From positions 1 through 64,000 of the forward strand of contig CAKZPF010000004.1 of the NCBI GenBank assembly GCA_937138625.1: a DNA stretch of 64,000 nt, in the 5' to 3' direction. Shown here piece after piece: positions 8,008 to 15,792 of the stretch; position 1 is the stretch's first letter; the number at the start of each line of letters is the position of its first letter. The position numbers and the translations under genes are program-made. The notes below the pieces were generated by a model. That model did not search any database, had not been told where the DNA came from, and was given only the letters and a program-made list of their open reading frames with translations. The DNA comes from an uncultured Caulobacteraceae bacterium (GTDB lineage: Bacteria > Pseudomonadota > Alphaproteobacteria > Caulobacterales > Caulobacteraceae).

Positions 8008-8766
8008 ATGGGAAAACGCGCTCGCAAACACCGCATGGACAATCGCCACGGAGATGACCACAAGGGCGGCGCCGTGGTGCGCGCCTTGCCCCAGCAGAAG
8101 GGCTGGTCCCCCCTGCCCCAAACGCCCGAGGATCGCTCGTTTTCCTATAGCAAGCAGATCAAAGCCAAAAGCGCAGGCCAAGAAGCCCTACTGGCCGCCA
8201 TCGACCAATACAATCTGACCTTGGCCCTGGGGCCCGCGGGCACCGGCAAAACCTTTTTGGCCATCGCCAAAGCCGTCGAAGCCCTAGAGGCCGGTGAGGT
8301 CGGCCGCATCGTGCTGTCTCGTCCAGCCATCGAAGCCGGCGAAAGCATCGGGTATCTGCCTGGCGCCGTCGAAGACAAATTGGCGCCATATCTGCGCCCA
8401 TTAACGGATGCGCTCTCTGACCGCCTCAGCCCCAAGCGCCTCAAGGCCTTATTGGCCGAAGGCGTGATCGAAATCGCGCCTGTGGGCTATATGCGCGGAC
8501 GCACGCTGAACAATGCCTTTGTGGTGATTGATGAGGCGCAAAACTGCACCTATGCCCAGATCAAAATGTTGCTGACACGCTTGGGTTGGCGCTCGACCAT
8601 GGTCATGACCGGTGATCCTGCGCAGTCGGATCTGATGCAAGGGCTGTCCGGCTTGGGCGAGGCGGCTGAAAAGCTTGAAACCTTGCCGGATGTGGCCGTT
8701 GTGAACCTAAAGGACAAGGATATTGTCCGCCATCCATTGGTCGCCAGCATGTTGACAGTTCTCTGA
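8008..8766 (+). CDS. PhoH-family ATPase
   Basis: A 252-residue PhoH-like P-loop protein: Walker A GPAGTGKT (about 75-82), Walker B VVIDEAQN (about 171-178), and a sensor-type MVMTGDPAQSDL. PhoH proteins are cytoplasmic RNA-associated ATPases of uncertain role, often tied to phosphate stress or RNA metabolism. The first 45 residues are basic and His-rich (KRARKHRMDNRH), a feature of the short form. AGGAGG precedes the ATG. The terminal codons LVASMLTVL are repeated, in near-synonymous form, 77 bases downstream. It stands alone on this strand. Confidence 0.92.
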   Translation: MGKRARKHRMDNRHGDDHKGGAVVRALPQQKGWSPLPQTPEDRSFSYSKQIKAKSAGQEALLAAIDQYNLTLALGPAGTGKTFLAIAKAVEALEAGEVGRIVLSRPAIEAGESIGYLPGAVEDKLAPYLRPLTDALSDRLSPKRLKALLAEGVIEIAPVGYMRGRTLNNAFVVIDEAQNCTYAQIKMLLTRLGWRSTMVMTGDPAQSDLMQGLSGLGEAAEKLETLPDVAVVNLKDKDIVRHPLVASMLTVL

Positions 8767-8848
8767 GCGAGGCGGACACGCTTACCCCTGTCTTTCGGGG
8801 CAAGCCCTCAATTATGGTCGCCAGCATGTTAACCGTGCTCTGAGCGAG
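8738..8848 (+). repeat. duplicated 3' tail of phoH
   Basis: The last 34 bases of and just past phoH (8738-8771) recur at 8815-8848 with four substitutions. Within the codons TTG ACA GTT CTC against TTA ACC GTG CTC every difference is silent, and the stop and GCGAG are kept. A second matching patch (GTCTTTCGGGGCAAGCC, 8790-8806, against 8882-8897) follows in the same order. This looks like an old tandem duplication or the relic of a second phoH end. Confidence 0.75.
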
Positions 8849-8920
8849 ATGGAGGGCCCCACAAGCCCTCCGGTCACTTTCGTCTTTCGGGACAAGCCTG
8901 GAAAATCAAAAAACAAAAAA

Positions 8921-8944
8921 GCCCCTCTCGGCAATGGGAGGGGC
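8921..8944 (-). terminator. intrinsic terminator of the DUF3126 gene
   Basis: GCCCCTC (8921-8927) pairs with GAGGGGC (8938-8944); on the minus strand the stem is followed by TTTTTTGTTTTTTG. It sits 23 bases after the DUF3126 stop. Confidence 0.85.
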
Positions 8945-8967
8945 ACTTTTGATCGAGTTGCTGCAGG

Positions 8968-9186
8968 CTACAAGTCTTCGGACAAGATCGCCATTTCAAA
9001 GTGGAATGACAGCTCGCCTTCGTCGAAATCGCGATACACAAGACCAATGAACTCGTCGCCCACCAGCACCTCGGCCGAATCTTTGGCTTTGGCGCGTGCC
9101 CGCAGGGTAATGGCTTCGGAACCAAAGGTTTTGCGCAAATGGGCCTGAACCTTGGCGATGTCGTCGGGGGTGATGTCGTTGCTCAT
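8968..9186 (-). CDS. DUF3126 family protein
   Basis: A 72-residue cytoplasmic protein matching the small alphaproteobacterial DUF3126 family: ITPDDIAKVQAHLRKTFG at the start, then a beta-rich part (ITLRARAKAKDSAEVLVG) and the FIGLVYRDFDEGELSFHFEM end. The family is highly conserved in alphaproteobacteria but its function is not known. AGGAT lies 8 bases before the ATG and a clean terminator follows. It is a single-gene unit. Confidence 0.88.
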   Translation of the reverse strand: MSNDITPDDIAKVQAHLRKTFGSEAITLRARAKAKDSAEVLVGDEFIGLVYRDFDEGELSFHFEMAILSEDL

Positions 9187-9288
9187 ACCTGTATCCTGAT
9201 TGGGGCCAGATCAGACTGGCCAGTGAACCTGTGGCCGCACCATAGTGCCCCGGCCCCAGAATGCAATGCGCGCCAGCAAAGTTTCTGT

Positions 9289-9909
9289 CTATAGACTGCG
9301 TTTGATCAGCCCCGCCACATCGGGCGGTACATCGCCCGCGACCACCATCTGGTGCACCCGCAGCACCATGGCCACCGTCATGGCATCCTGAATGAGCCCC
9401 CGCGAAATCGCCTCGAGGACATGCGCAAACGGGCGCCGCATAACCGTGATCTGTTCCGTGAGGTCGGGCGCGGCTGTTCCCGTCGATAATCCCCAAGCCA
9501 GAAAGCATACCGCTCGCTCATCAGTCAGGGAATTGGAAAGCTGTAGGTGCAAAATGTCTTGCCAATACTGGGCCTCGAGGCCGGTTTCTTCGCGCAGCTC
9601 GCGGGCCGCGCCCTGTTGTGGATCTTCGTCAAAGGGCGCACCACCCTCGGGCACTTCCCAGCTGTAATCCCCACACGCAAACCTGGGCTGGCCCACCAAA
9701 ACCACCCGCCCCTGGTCATCAATCGGCACCACCCCCACCGCCAAGGATTTGGGGCGCATCACCCCATAAACCCCAGGCCCACCGTTGGGATTGCGCACAT
9801 CATGCTGCTGCACCCGCATCCACGGGTTGTCATACACGGTTTTGGTCGTCAGGGTCTGCCAACGACCGGCCGCCGCAGGAGGATCAAAATCTGTGGGATC
9901 AAAGACCAT
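9289..9909 (-). CDS. NUDIX hydrolase
   Basis: A 206-residue NUDIX protein. The box is complete: G-x5-E-x7-RELREETG at about residues 87-109, preceded by VVLVGQPRFACGDYSWEVPE, typical of the ADP-ribose/ADP-sugar pyrophosphatase branch. Such enzymes clear nucleoside diphosphate compounds in the cytoplasm. The C-terminal helix (AISRGLIQDAMTVAMVLRVH) is as expected for the family. The precise substrate cannot be read from sequence. It lies between DUF3126 and the EF-hand gene cluster on the same strand without evident coupling. Confidence 0.9.
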   Translation of the reverse strand: MVFDPTDFDPPAAAGRWQTLTTKTVYDNPWMRVQQHDVRNPNGGPGVYGVMRPKSLAVGVVPIDDQGRVVLVGQPRFACGDYSWEVPEGGAPFDEDPQQGAARELREETGLEAQYWQDILHLQLSNSLTDERAVCFLAWGLSTGTAAPDLTEQITVMRRPFAHVLEAISRGLIQDAMTVAMVLRVHQMVVAGDVPPDVAGLIKRSL

Positions 9910-9959
9910 GCCCCGCCATAGCGAGACGGGGCATGAAATTCAATTAAAGACTGAAAGAC

Positions 9960-10472
9960 CTAGTCTTCTAACATCGCTTTGAAAGTGCGGGCATACACCC
10001 AATCCGTCGTGTGATTTTCCGAACCATCAGCACCCCGGAAATCATCAAAGATTTCTTGGTCAGTGCCAAGTTCGGCATCATAAATGGCCTGCAACTGATC
10101 ATAGCGCTGGCTGGCGGTCTCTCGCTGCTGACGCCAACTGTCAAGGCGTTCAGACTTACTGTAAGTCTCAATGCCCCCCATGGCATTCATTTCCATCAGT
10201 AACGTTTCAGAACTGCCTTCAAGACGCTGAATGGCTTGGTTAGCGGCCGTGAGGTCATCGCTGGCCTGTTTCATCAAGCTGGTGAAATAGGTCCGAACTT
10301 CGTTAGCCGTGATTCCCCAGCTGTTGTCTGTGTTGATGGCCTTGATAAGCTTTGCCACCTCAGCATCCTGCAGCCCGGACTGACCATTGTTTTCCGCTTC
10401 TTGGCGTAAAAACTCAGCCCAATCCTGCTGCCTATATGGCATTTTGGACACAGATACACTCATATCAGACAT
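9960..10472 (-). CDS. EF-hand pair protein, paralog 1 of a tandem family (170 aa)
   Basis: A cytoplasmic-looking protein without signal peptide. It carries two EF-hand-like loops at residues 27-38 (ENNGQSGLQDAE) and 47-58 (NTDNSWGITANE), preceded by a conserved Trp (W18). A long helical middle follows, then the family's C-terminal motif: QLQAIYDAEL (about 115-124), an acidic stretch and FKAMLED at the end. The same layout occurs in the next three genes, so this is a lineage-specific calcium-binding family of unknown role. AAGGAG 8 bases before the ATG supports the start. It is last of four genes on one strand. Confidence 0.82.
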   Translation of the reverse strand: MSDMSVSVSKMPYRQQDWAEFLRQEAENNGQSGLQDAEVAKLIKAINTDNSWGITANEVRTYFTSLMKQASDDLTAANQAIQRLEGSSETLLMEMNAMGGIETYSKSERLDSWRQQRETASQRYDQLQAIYDAELGTDQEIFDDFRGADGSENHTTDWVYARTFKAMLED

Positions 10473-10544
10473 TCGTCTTCTCCTTAATGGGCGCTGCAGA
10501 CACGCAAGGCCCTGCAGTCATCCGCCCCATCGCTACAAAAGGCT

Positions 10545-11048
10545 TCAATTGCCCACCAAGATATCTTTGAAGGTCCACACTGACACCCAATCGTTATGGG
10601 GCTCAACAGCGCCAGGCTCCGATGCCTGGTGCGTAAACAGCATCTTCGTATCGGGGTCCATTTCCTCGGCATAGATAGCATTCAGCATCTGGACATATTC
10701 GCCTGATTTTGCACCAAATTCCACCTCTGGTCCGACAGGAATATAAAATTTGCCCTTGCCGCTTTGCTCTAAATGCCCAGGGCCTTGCTCTTGGCTCAGA
10801 CGCTCAATATTGCCCTCGATTTTTTCACTTACATATGCCAGGTATGCACCGCGCACTTCGTTGGCTTTAATATAAGCGCCGTCCGCAATTTCATCAGAGC
10901 CATAAGAGTTCACCAAATCCACAAAGGCATCCACTTCGCTGGGCTGCAAGCCAGGCTGACCATTGGTCTCGGCCATATCGCGGATAACCCCTAGCCAACG
11001 GCGGCCCTCATAAGCATCCATTAATGTTGAAACAGATTGATCTGACAT
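10545..11048 (-). CDS. EF-hand pair protein, paralog 2 (167 aa)
   Basis: Same plan as its neighbours: W18, loop one at residues 27-38 (ETNGQPGLQPSE), loop two beginning at N47 but enlarged by six residues (NSYGSDEIADGAYIKANE), a helical middle and the C-terminal MLNAIYAEEM plus FKDIL motif. The enlarged second loop probably binds calcium poorly or differently. GGGAGG lies 6 bases before the ATG. No signal peptide or membrane segment. Function unknown; the family is defined here only by internal comparison. Confidence 0.82.
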   Translation of the reverse strand: MSDQSVSTLMDAYEGRRWLGVIRDMAETNGQPGLQPSEVDAFVDLVNSYGSDEIADGAYIKANEVRGAYLAYVSEKIEGNIERLSQEQGPGHLEQSGKGKFYIPVGPEVEFGAKSGEYVQMLNAIYAEEMDPDTKMLFTHQASEPGAVEPHNDWVSVWTFKDILVGN

Positions 11049-11105
11049 TGTGTCCTCCCGAACTGTGGAGACGTTAGCCCCAGGTGAATTTTTTATTCTC
11101 GGTTT

Positions 11106-12002
11106 TTAATCATTTATTTCACAGCCATGCAAGAGGGTTTTGAATTCGCTGACAGGGATGTCGTTATCCGTACTGATCAGCGCCTCGAATGTGTATCGAA
11201 AATGCTCCTGATCAAATACGTCATCCATTTCCTGGGTGTAGATGTTCAGCATCTGACGCTCGACCTCCGTATGGGTCGCCGCGTCTGGGGCGGCGATTTT
11301 AGCCTCCCCCCAGATCTGCATAAATTTATTGATCACCTGACGCTCGTTTACAAACCAGTTCAGGCTCGGGTACTGTTTGGCCATAGACTCCACGAAATCA
11401 TCAATCTCGTCTTCCTCAAGGCCATTTTGTCCATCCGTGTCAGCGGCCTGGCGAAACACCTCAACCCACTGTTTATCACCATAGCGCTCAAGAACCGAAG
11501 GGGTGGGAAACGCACCGCCCTTCAGCAAAGTATGAAACTGATGAACGGATACCGCATCGAAAGTCCCAAACAGGCGAAAGCCGGTTGCTTCTTTGTCAAA
11601 GACAACATCACCTGAAAATTCAGACGCATAAACCTGGTTTAGCTTATTTTCGTGGTGGACGGCATGAGTATAGTCTGCAAAAACTTCCTCCACGCCCAGG
11701 CGTTTGGCCCGCGCCTCGAAACTTTCGCCATCCCGAGCCTCCTCACGCCAGCCTGCCTCAATCAGGGTTTGGGCGGCTTGACCCACGGCTGAATAGGCCG
11801 TTTGCAGACTGGTTGTCATCTGCTGCTGTACTTCTTCACCTGTAATATATCCGTTGTTGTGCTGATTCACCTTAGCCGTAAAAGCTTTGACCTCATCATC
11901 TTGCAGCCCTGGCTTACCATTGGTTTCCGCCTCGGCGCGCATTATCTGTACCCATTGCAGGTCTCCGTAGCGGTCTAAGATTGCCGGGTTTTCACAGGTC
12001 AT
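11106..12002 (-). CDS. double-length EF-hand protein, paralog 3 (298 aa)
   Basis: This protein contains two whole copies of the family module. Module one (residues 1-155 or so) starts DRYGDLQWVQIMRAEAETNG, with loops at 26-37 and 46-57 (NQHNNGYITGEE), and ends LNQVYASEF ... FHTLLKG. Module two (about 168-298) starts ERYGDKQWVEVFRQAADTDG, keeps one good loop (DTDGQNGLEEDE), has lost the acidic residues of the second, and ends MLNIYTQEM ... FKTLLHG. Clearly an internal duplication. AAGGAAGA precedes the ATG. It begins 17 bases after paralog 4 ends, so these two are probably co-transcribed. Confidence 0.84.
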   Translation of the reverse strand: MTCENPAILDRYGDLQWVQIMRAEAETNGKPGLQDDEVKAFTAKVNQHNNGYITGEEVQQQMTTSLQTAYSAVGQAAQTLIEAGWREEARDGESFEARAKRLGVEEVFADYTHAVHHENKLNQVYASEFSGDVVFDKEATGFRLFGTFDAVSVHQFHTLLKGGAFPTPSVLERYGDKQWVEVFRQAADTDGQNGLEEDEIDDFVESMAKQYPSLNWFVNERQVINKFMQIWGEAKIAAPDAATHTEVERQMLNIYTQEMDDVFDQEHFRYTFEALISTDNDIPVSEFKTLLHGCEIND

Positions 12003-12019
12003 CAGATTCTTCCTTGTTT

Positions 12020-12550
12020 TTATTCTCTGTCAGATTGGTCCTGGGGCTCGCCAAACAGCAGCCGCCAAAATTGATAATAGGGCATTTCATCATCAGGATG
12101 ATCACCACCAGCACCAAGACCATCCCGCCCATCAATGTCTATAAAGACAGCTTTGTGGTCGAGTTCGTTGGCATAAACACTCTCCAGCTGCCATTTCAAA
12201 TTGGAAAAGCCCTGCTCCACCGCCCAAAGAGACGCAAGGTTTTGATTGATAGTATATTCGTCTAGACAGTCTTCTTCACGGTATTTGTGTTCCGCCCGCA
12301 GGGCCAGGCGCGCGATTTGGCTCTGAGCCCGGTCCGTTTTTTCAATCAAAGTGTTCATCGCTGTGCGCACTTCAAGAGCCGTGATGGTTAGGCCCCCGTC
12401 ACTGTTAACAAACTCGACAAAGCGGTTCACTTCAGAAGCCGAGATCACATCATTGCCATTGCGATCCGCAGCATGACGGAACGCCTCCAACCACTGTGCG
12501 GTTTCCAGATCCTGCGGCGTTAAACGCCTGATGGTGTCTGTGCGCTCCAT
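12020..12550 (-). CDS. EF-hand pair protein, paralog 4 (176 aa)
   Basis: First gene of the tandem group. W20 precedes two near-canonical loops: residues 29-40 (DRNGNDVISASE) and 49-60 (NSDGGLTITALE). The C-terminal part has QLESVYANEL and ends FWRLLFGEP, with an extra acidic stretch (DIDGRDGLGAGGDHPDDE) just before. Start ATG 12550 is preferred because GGGGGGAG lies 5 bases upstream; a further ATG 24 bases earlier has none. Upstream (12613-12627, minus) is ATTGTGTCAAAAATG, shared with the small acidic gene at 1394. No signal peptide; function unknown. Confidence 0.82.
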   Translation of the reverse strand: MERTDTIRRLTPQDLETAQWLEAFRHAADRNGNDVISASEVNRFVEFVNSDGGLTITALEVRTAMNTLIEKTDRAQSQIARLALRAEHKYREEDCLDEYTINQNLASLWAVEQGFSNLKWQLESVYANELDHKAVFIDIDGRDGLGAGGDHPDDEMPYYQFWRLLFGEPQDQSDRE

Positions 12551-12704
12551 GTCTCCCCCCTGATGGTCGCCCATGCCTGAGCATAGTCAGCATATCTCCA
12601 CACCAAAAAACACATTTTTGACACAATCGCAAGGGTTTGGTGCAGCCGCAGATCAGAATGCATTTCCCCTTGCGATCCCGCTCAAACCTTGCTGCCTTAG
12701 CCGT

Positions 12705-13310
12705 ATGTCAAATTCCACTCCCCAGCTTTGCCCGCCACCGCAGCCTGATGAAACCCTGCTGAACTGGTTGGGCAGTCGGCGATCGCCATCCGTCGTGGAT
12801 CTATGTGACCCCGGGCCCAACCCAGATCAACTGCACCAGATGCTGGCGCTGGCCAGTCGCACACCTGACCATGGCAAGCTGGTGCCCTGGCGGTTCGTGG
12901 TGTTTTCGGGCGAAGGCCGGGTCAAGGCGGGCGACATTCTGGCGCAGCGCAAGCAGGCGCTCGATCATGATCTGCACCCCGATTTGATCGCCGCCGAGCG
13001 TCAGCGGTTTCTGCGGGTGCCGGTGGTGGTGGGCTGTGTCTACTCGCCCAAGGAAAGTCCCAAAATTCCGATCTGGGAGCAGCAACTGGCCGCAGGTGCA
13101 CTATGTATGAACCTGCTGCACGCGGCCCGGGCCATGGGATTTGGCGCCAAGTGGCTGTCCGAATGGTATGCTTTTGATCGCGAAGTTTTGGGCGCGTTTG
13201 GCCTGCAGCCCCACGAGGACATGGCGGGCTATATCTATATCGGCACACAAACCGAGCCACAGCTGGAACGCAAACGCCCCAACATTGCCGACCTGATCAC
13301 GTCGTTCTGA
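12705..13310 (+). CDS. nitroreductase family protein
   Basis: A 201-residue FMN-dependent nitroreductase-fold protein: RRSPSVVDLCDPGP then LALASRTPDHGKLVPWRFVV (FMN-binding, about 34-53), GALCMNLLHAARAMGFGAKW and the C-terminal GYIYIGTQTE. It is closest in pattern to the YdjA-like minimal nitroreductases. Likely a cytoplasmic oxidoreductase using NAD(P)H; the natural substrate is unknown. The frame is open further upstream, but ATG 12705 starts where homologous sequence begins. It ends 6 bases from the convergent queF. Confidence 0.9.
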   Translation: MSNSTPQLCPPPQPDETLLNWLGSRRSPSVVDLCDPGPNPDQLHQMLALASRTPDHGKLVPWRFVVFSGEGRVKAGDILAQRKQALDHDLHPDLIAAERQRFLRVPVVVGCVYSPKESPKIPIWEQQLAAGALCMNLLHAARAMGFGAKWLSEWYAFDREVLGAFGLQPHEDMAGYIYIGTQTEPQLERKRPNIADLITSF

Positions 13311-13316
13311 AAGCGC

Positions 13317-13778
13317 TTACCCCCGACCCCGATAGGGCGCGACGCCTGGATCCGGCACCCACAAGCCCTCGGGCACAGGGCCCGTTTGATAAAACACATC
13401 AATGGGAATGCCCCCGCGCGGATACCAATACCCCGCAATGCGCAGCCATTTGGGCTTCACGGCCGCCTCTATACGTTTGGCGATGCCGACGGTGCAATCC
13501 TCGTGAAACGCGCCGTGATTACGAAACGCGCCCAGGAACAGCTTCAGCGATTTTGATTCCACCAGCCAGGCATCCGGCCAATACTCAATCACCAAATGGG
13601 CAAAATCCGGCTGGCCGGTGACGGGGCACAGGGAAGTAAACTCAGGCGCCGTAAAGCGCGCCACATAGGCCGTGCCCTGGTGCGGATTGGGCACCGGGTC
13701 CAAACGCGCCTGGTCGGGGTCGGTGGGCAGCGGGGTCTGTTGCCCCAAAACACTGGTGTTGCTGTCGGTCTGTGTCAT
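13317..13778 (-). CDS. queF: NADPH-dependent 7-cyano-7-deazaguanine reductase QueF
   Basis: Reduces preQ0 to preQ1 in queuosine synthesis for tRNA. The 153-residue length is that of the single-domain type I enzyme. The active-site Cys is in [15 protein letters not shown] (about residue 52), followed by the QueF signature [20 protein letters not shown] (about 74-93). No other queuosine gene is present in the window, so it stands alone. It converges with the nitroreductase gene. Confidence 0.96.
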   Translation of the reverse strand: MTQTDSNTSVLGQQTPLPTDPDQARLDPVPNPHQGTAYVARFTAPEFTSLCPVTGQPDFAHLVIEYWPDAWLVESKSLKLFLGAFRNHGAFHEDCTVGIAKRIEAAVKPKWLRIAGYWYPRGGIPIDVFYQTGPVPEGLWVPDPGVAPYRGRG

Positions 13779-13852
13779 AAAGGGGTGATAGCGGATCCTG
13801 TGCCCGCGTCAAATCACAAATCCAACAGCCGCCCCCAACACCCGAGTTCGCC

Positions 13853-14782
13853 ATGCCCCTGCCCGCCGCTTTGTCCTCTCGCTTAAAACTGCCCCTGATT
13901 GCCGCACCGATGTTTTTGATCTCAAACCCAACCCTGGTGCGCGCCTGCTGCCAGGCGGGCATCATGGGTACCTTTCCGGCGCTGAACCAACGCACCACGG
14001 CGGGCTATGCTGATTGGTTGCGTGAGCTTGCGGACACCCTTGGGCCCGAGGATGCGCCCTATGGTGTCAATCTGATTGTGCACAAAACCAATTCCCGCCT
14101 CGAGGCTGACCTTAAGGTCACTGTCGATCACAAGGTGCCGGTGGTGATAACTTCGCTTGGGGCGGTGCGCGATGTGGTGGATGCCGTGCACAGCTACGGT
14201 GGCTTGGTGTTTCATGATGTGATCAACACCCGCCACGCCGAAAAGGCCATTGATGCCGGAGTTGACGGCATCATCGCCGTCTGCGCCGGGGCGGGGGGGC
14301 ACGGCGGCACCCTCAGTCCCTTTGCCCTGAGCCATGAAATTCGTCAGATCTTTGATGGCACGCTGATTGTCTCTGGGGCTTTGTCGACGGGCGCGCATAT
14401 GGCGGCGGTGCGGGCCATGGGCGCGGATCTCGCCTATATGGGCACGCGCTTTATCGCCACGGCCGAGTCCCCGGCGCCTGCAGCCTACAAACAGATGGTC
14501 TTGGGCGCCACAGCCAAAGACATTGTCTATACCCCAGCCATATCGGGCATCTGGGCCAATTTCCTGGCCCCGAGCCTTCAGGCCCACGGCCTCGATACCG
14601 AGGCCTTGAAAGCCACCCCCGAAATCAATGTCGACGAGGAACTGGGCCAAACCAAAGCCTGGGTGGACATTTGGTCCGCGGGCCAGGGCTGCGGCGCCAT
14701 TCAAAATCTGCCCACCGTCAATGATCTGTGTGCGGATTTAAGTCAGCAAATGCGTATGGCAATTGAAAGCCTGGCACCCTAA
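13853..14782 (+). CDS. nitronate monooxygenase family protein
   Basis: A 309-residue TIM-barrel FMN enzyme: PLIAAPMFLISNPTLVRACC near the start, VITSLGAV strand, the catalytic-type His in CAGAGGHGGTLSPFAL (about 145-160), and the phosphate-binding ALSTGAHMAAVRAMGADLAY. Members oxidise alkyl nitronates such as propionate-3-nitronate. The full barrel is present with no disruption. It is divergent from queF with 74 bases between; the short gap holds no clear regulatory site. Confidence 0.92.
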   Translation: MPLPAALSSRLKLPLIAAPMFLISNPTLVRACCQAGIMGTFPALNQRTTAGYADWLRELADTLGPEDAPYGVNLIVHKTNSRLEADLKVTVDHKVPVVITSLGAVRDVVDAVHSYGGLVFHDVINTRHAEKAIDAGVDGIIAVCAGAGGHGGTLSPFALSHEIRQIFDGTLIVSGALSTGAHMAAVRAMGADLAYMGTRFIATAESPAPAAYKQMVLGATAKDIVYTPAISGIWANFLAPSLQAHGLDTEALKATPEINVDEELGQTKAWVDIWSAGQGCGAIQNLPTVNDLCADLSQQMRMAIESLAP

Positions 14783-14985
14783 CGTGCCATTAATACAACT
14801 TAACAAAGTTGCATTTTCGCAACACGGGTAACGGCAAAACGCACAACACTGTTGTTTTTTGCTTGGCTATTGCACGATCCCTCGTTACATCCCTCCTCAC
14901 CGCGCTCATCAGGCAACTGATGCATGTGGGTTACAGATGGTGTTCCAAACACCGCGATCCAAAACCTTACCGAGGGAAATTAACC

Positions 14986-15669
14986 ATGAAATTGAAAACA
15001 CTCTTGGCCGCGACCGTTGCCGCTCTGGCTTTGACCAGCACCGCTCAGGCCGATGACATCCAATGGGGCGGCACAGCCACCCTGGCCAGTGAATACGTGT
15101 TCCGTGGCGCTGCGCAGTCCGATAGCGATCCAGCTGTGCAAGCTTCGTTCGAAGGCACCAACGGCATGTTCTATGCCGGTGTTTGGGGCTCGAACGTCAC
15201 CAGCAACCACAATGGTGCCAGCTCGGAATTTGACATCTACGCTGGCTTCACCCCTGAAGCTTGGGGCTGGAACTGGGATCTGGGCGCCATCTACTACTGG
15301 TACCCTAACAACAACGGTGCTGCCGCCGGTGCGGACATGGACTTTGTTGAAATCCACGCTGGCGCCAACCGCGACTTTGGTCCTGCCAACTTCGGTCTGC
15401 ACGTCTTCTACTCTCCTGAGTTCTCGGGCGAGACCGGTGATGCCTTCTACACCGAAGCCTCTTTGTCAGGTGACGTGAACGAGATGCTGACCCTGTCGGG
15501 CGCTGTTGGTCATCAAACCATTGACCAAGCTCAGGACTACACCAACTGGAACCTGGGTGCGACCGTGCACATCGAAGGGTTCGATGTTGACCTGCGCTAC
15601 CACGACAACGACGAAACCAACACCTATGGCGACAGCCGTGGCGTGATCATGGTCAGCCGCTCTTTCTAA
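14986..15669 (+). CDS. TorF-family putative outer-membrane protein
   Basis: A 227-residue outer-membrane beta-barrel candidate. A signal peptide ends at AQA/DD (about residue 22). The mature part begins with the typical WGGTATLASEYVFRG block and continues with amphipathic strands (FDIYAGFTPEAWGWNWDLGA) to a final aromatic residue (SRSF), the barrel-assembly signal. The family (TIGR02001-type) is called a putative porin of unknown substrate. GAGGGA precedes the ATG; the frame's earlier start codons lie in non-coding sequence. A terminator follows at once. Confidence 0.9.
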   Translation: MKLKTLLAATVAALALTSTAQADDIQWGGTATLASEYVFRGAAQSDSDPAVQASFEGTNGMFYAGVWGSNVTSNHNGASSEFDIYAGFTPEAWGWNWDLGAIYYWYPNNNGAAAGADMDFVEIHAGANRDFGPANFGLHVFYSPEFSGETGDAFYTEASLSGDVNEMLTLSGAVGHQTIDQAQDYTNWNLGATVHIEGFDVDLRYHDNDETNTYGDSRGVIMVSRSF

Positions 15670-15688
15670 GACGCTGATCAGACAAGAC

Positions 15689-15720
15689 AAAAACCGCCGG
15701 GGTCAGCCTCGGCGGTTTTT
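15689..15720 (+). terminator. intrinsic terminator of the TorF-type gene
   Basis: AAAACCGCCG pairs with CGGCGGTTTT around a short loop and is followed by seven T, about 20 bases after the stop. Confidence 0.9.
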
Positions 15721-15740
15721 TTATATGCGGGATAACGAAA

Positions 15741-15768
15741 AAAGGCCGGAGCGTGAGCCCCGGCCTTT
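15741..15768 (-). terminator. intrinsic terminator of the chemoreceptor gene
   Basis: AAAGGCCGG and CCGGCCTTT form a stem; on the minus strand it is followed by TTTTTTCG. It lies 25 bases past the chemoreceptor stop. Confidence 0.85.
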
Positions 15769-15792
15769 TCGTCATCTTGTCTGCTTGACCGC

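Noticed and set aside
14773..14790. Second sigma-54 promoter (TGGCAC) after the nitronate monooxygenase gene
   Set aside because: The -12 element TTGC is absent at the correct spacing.
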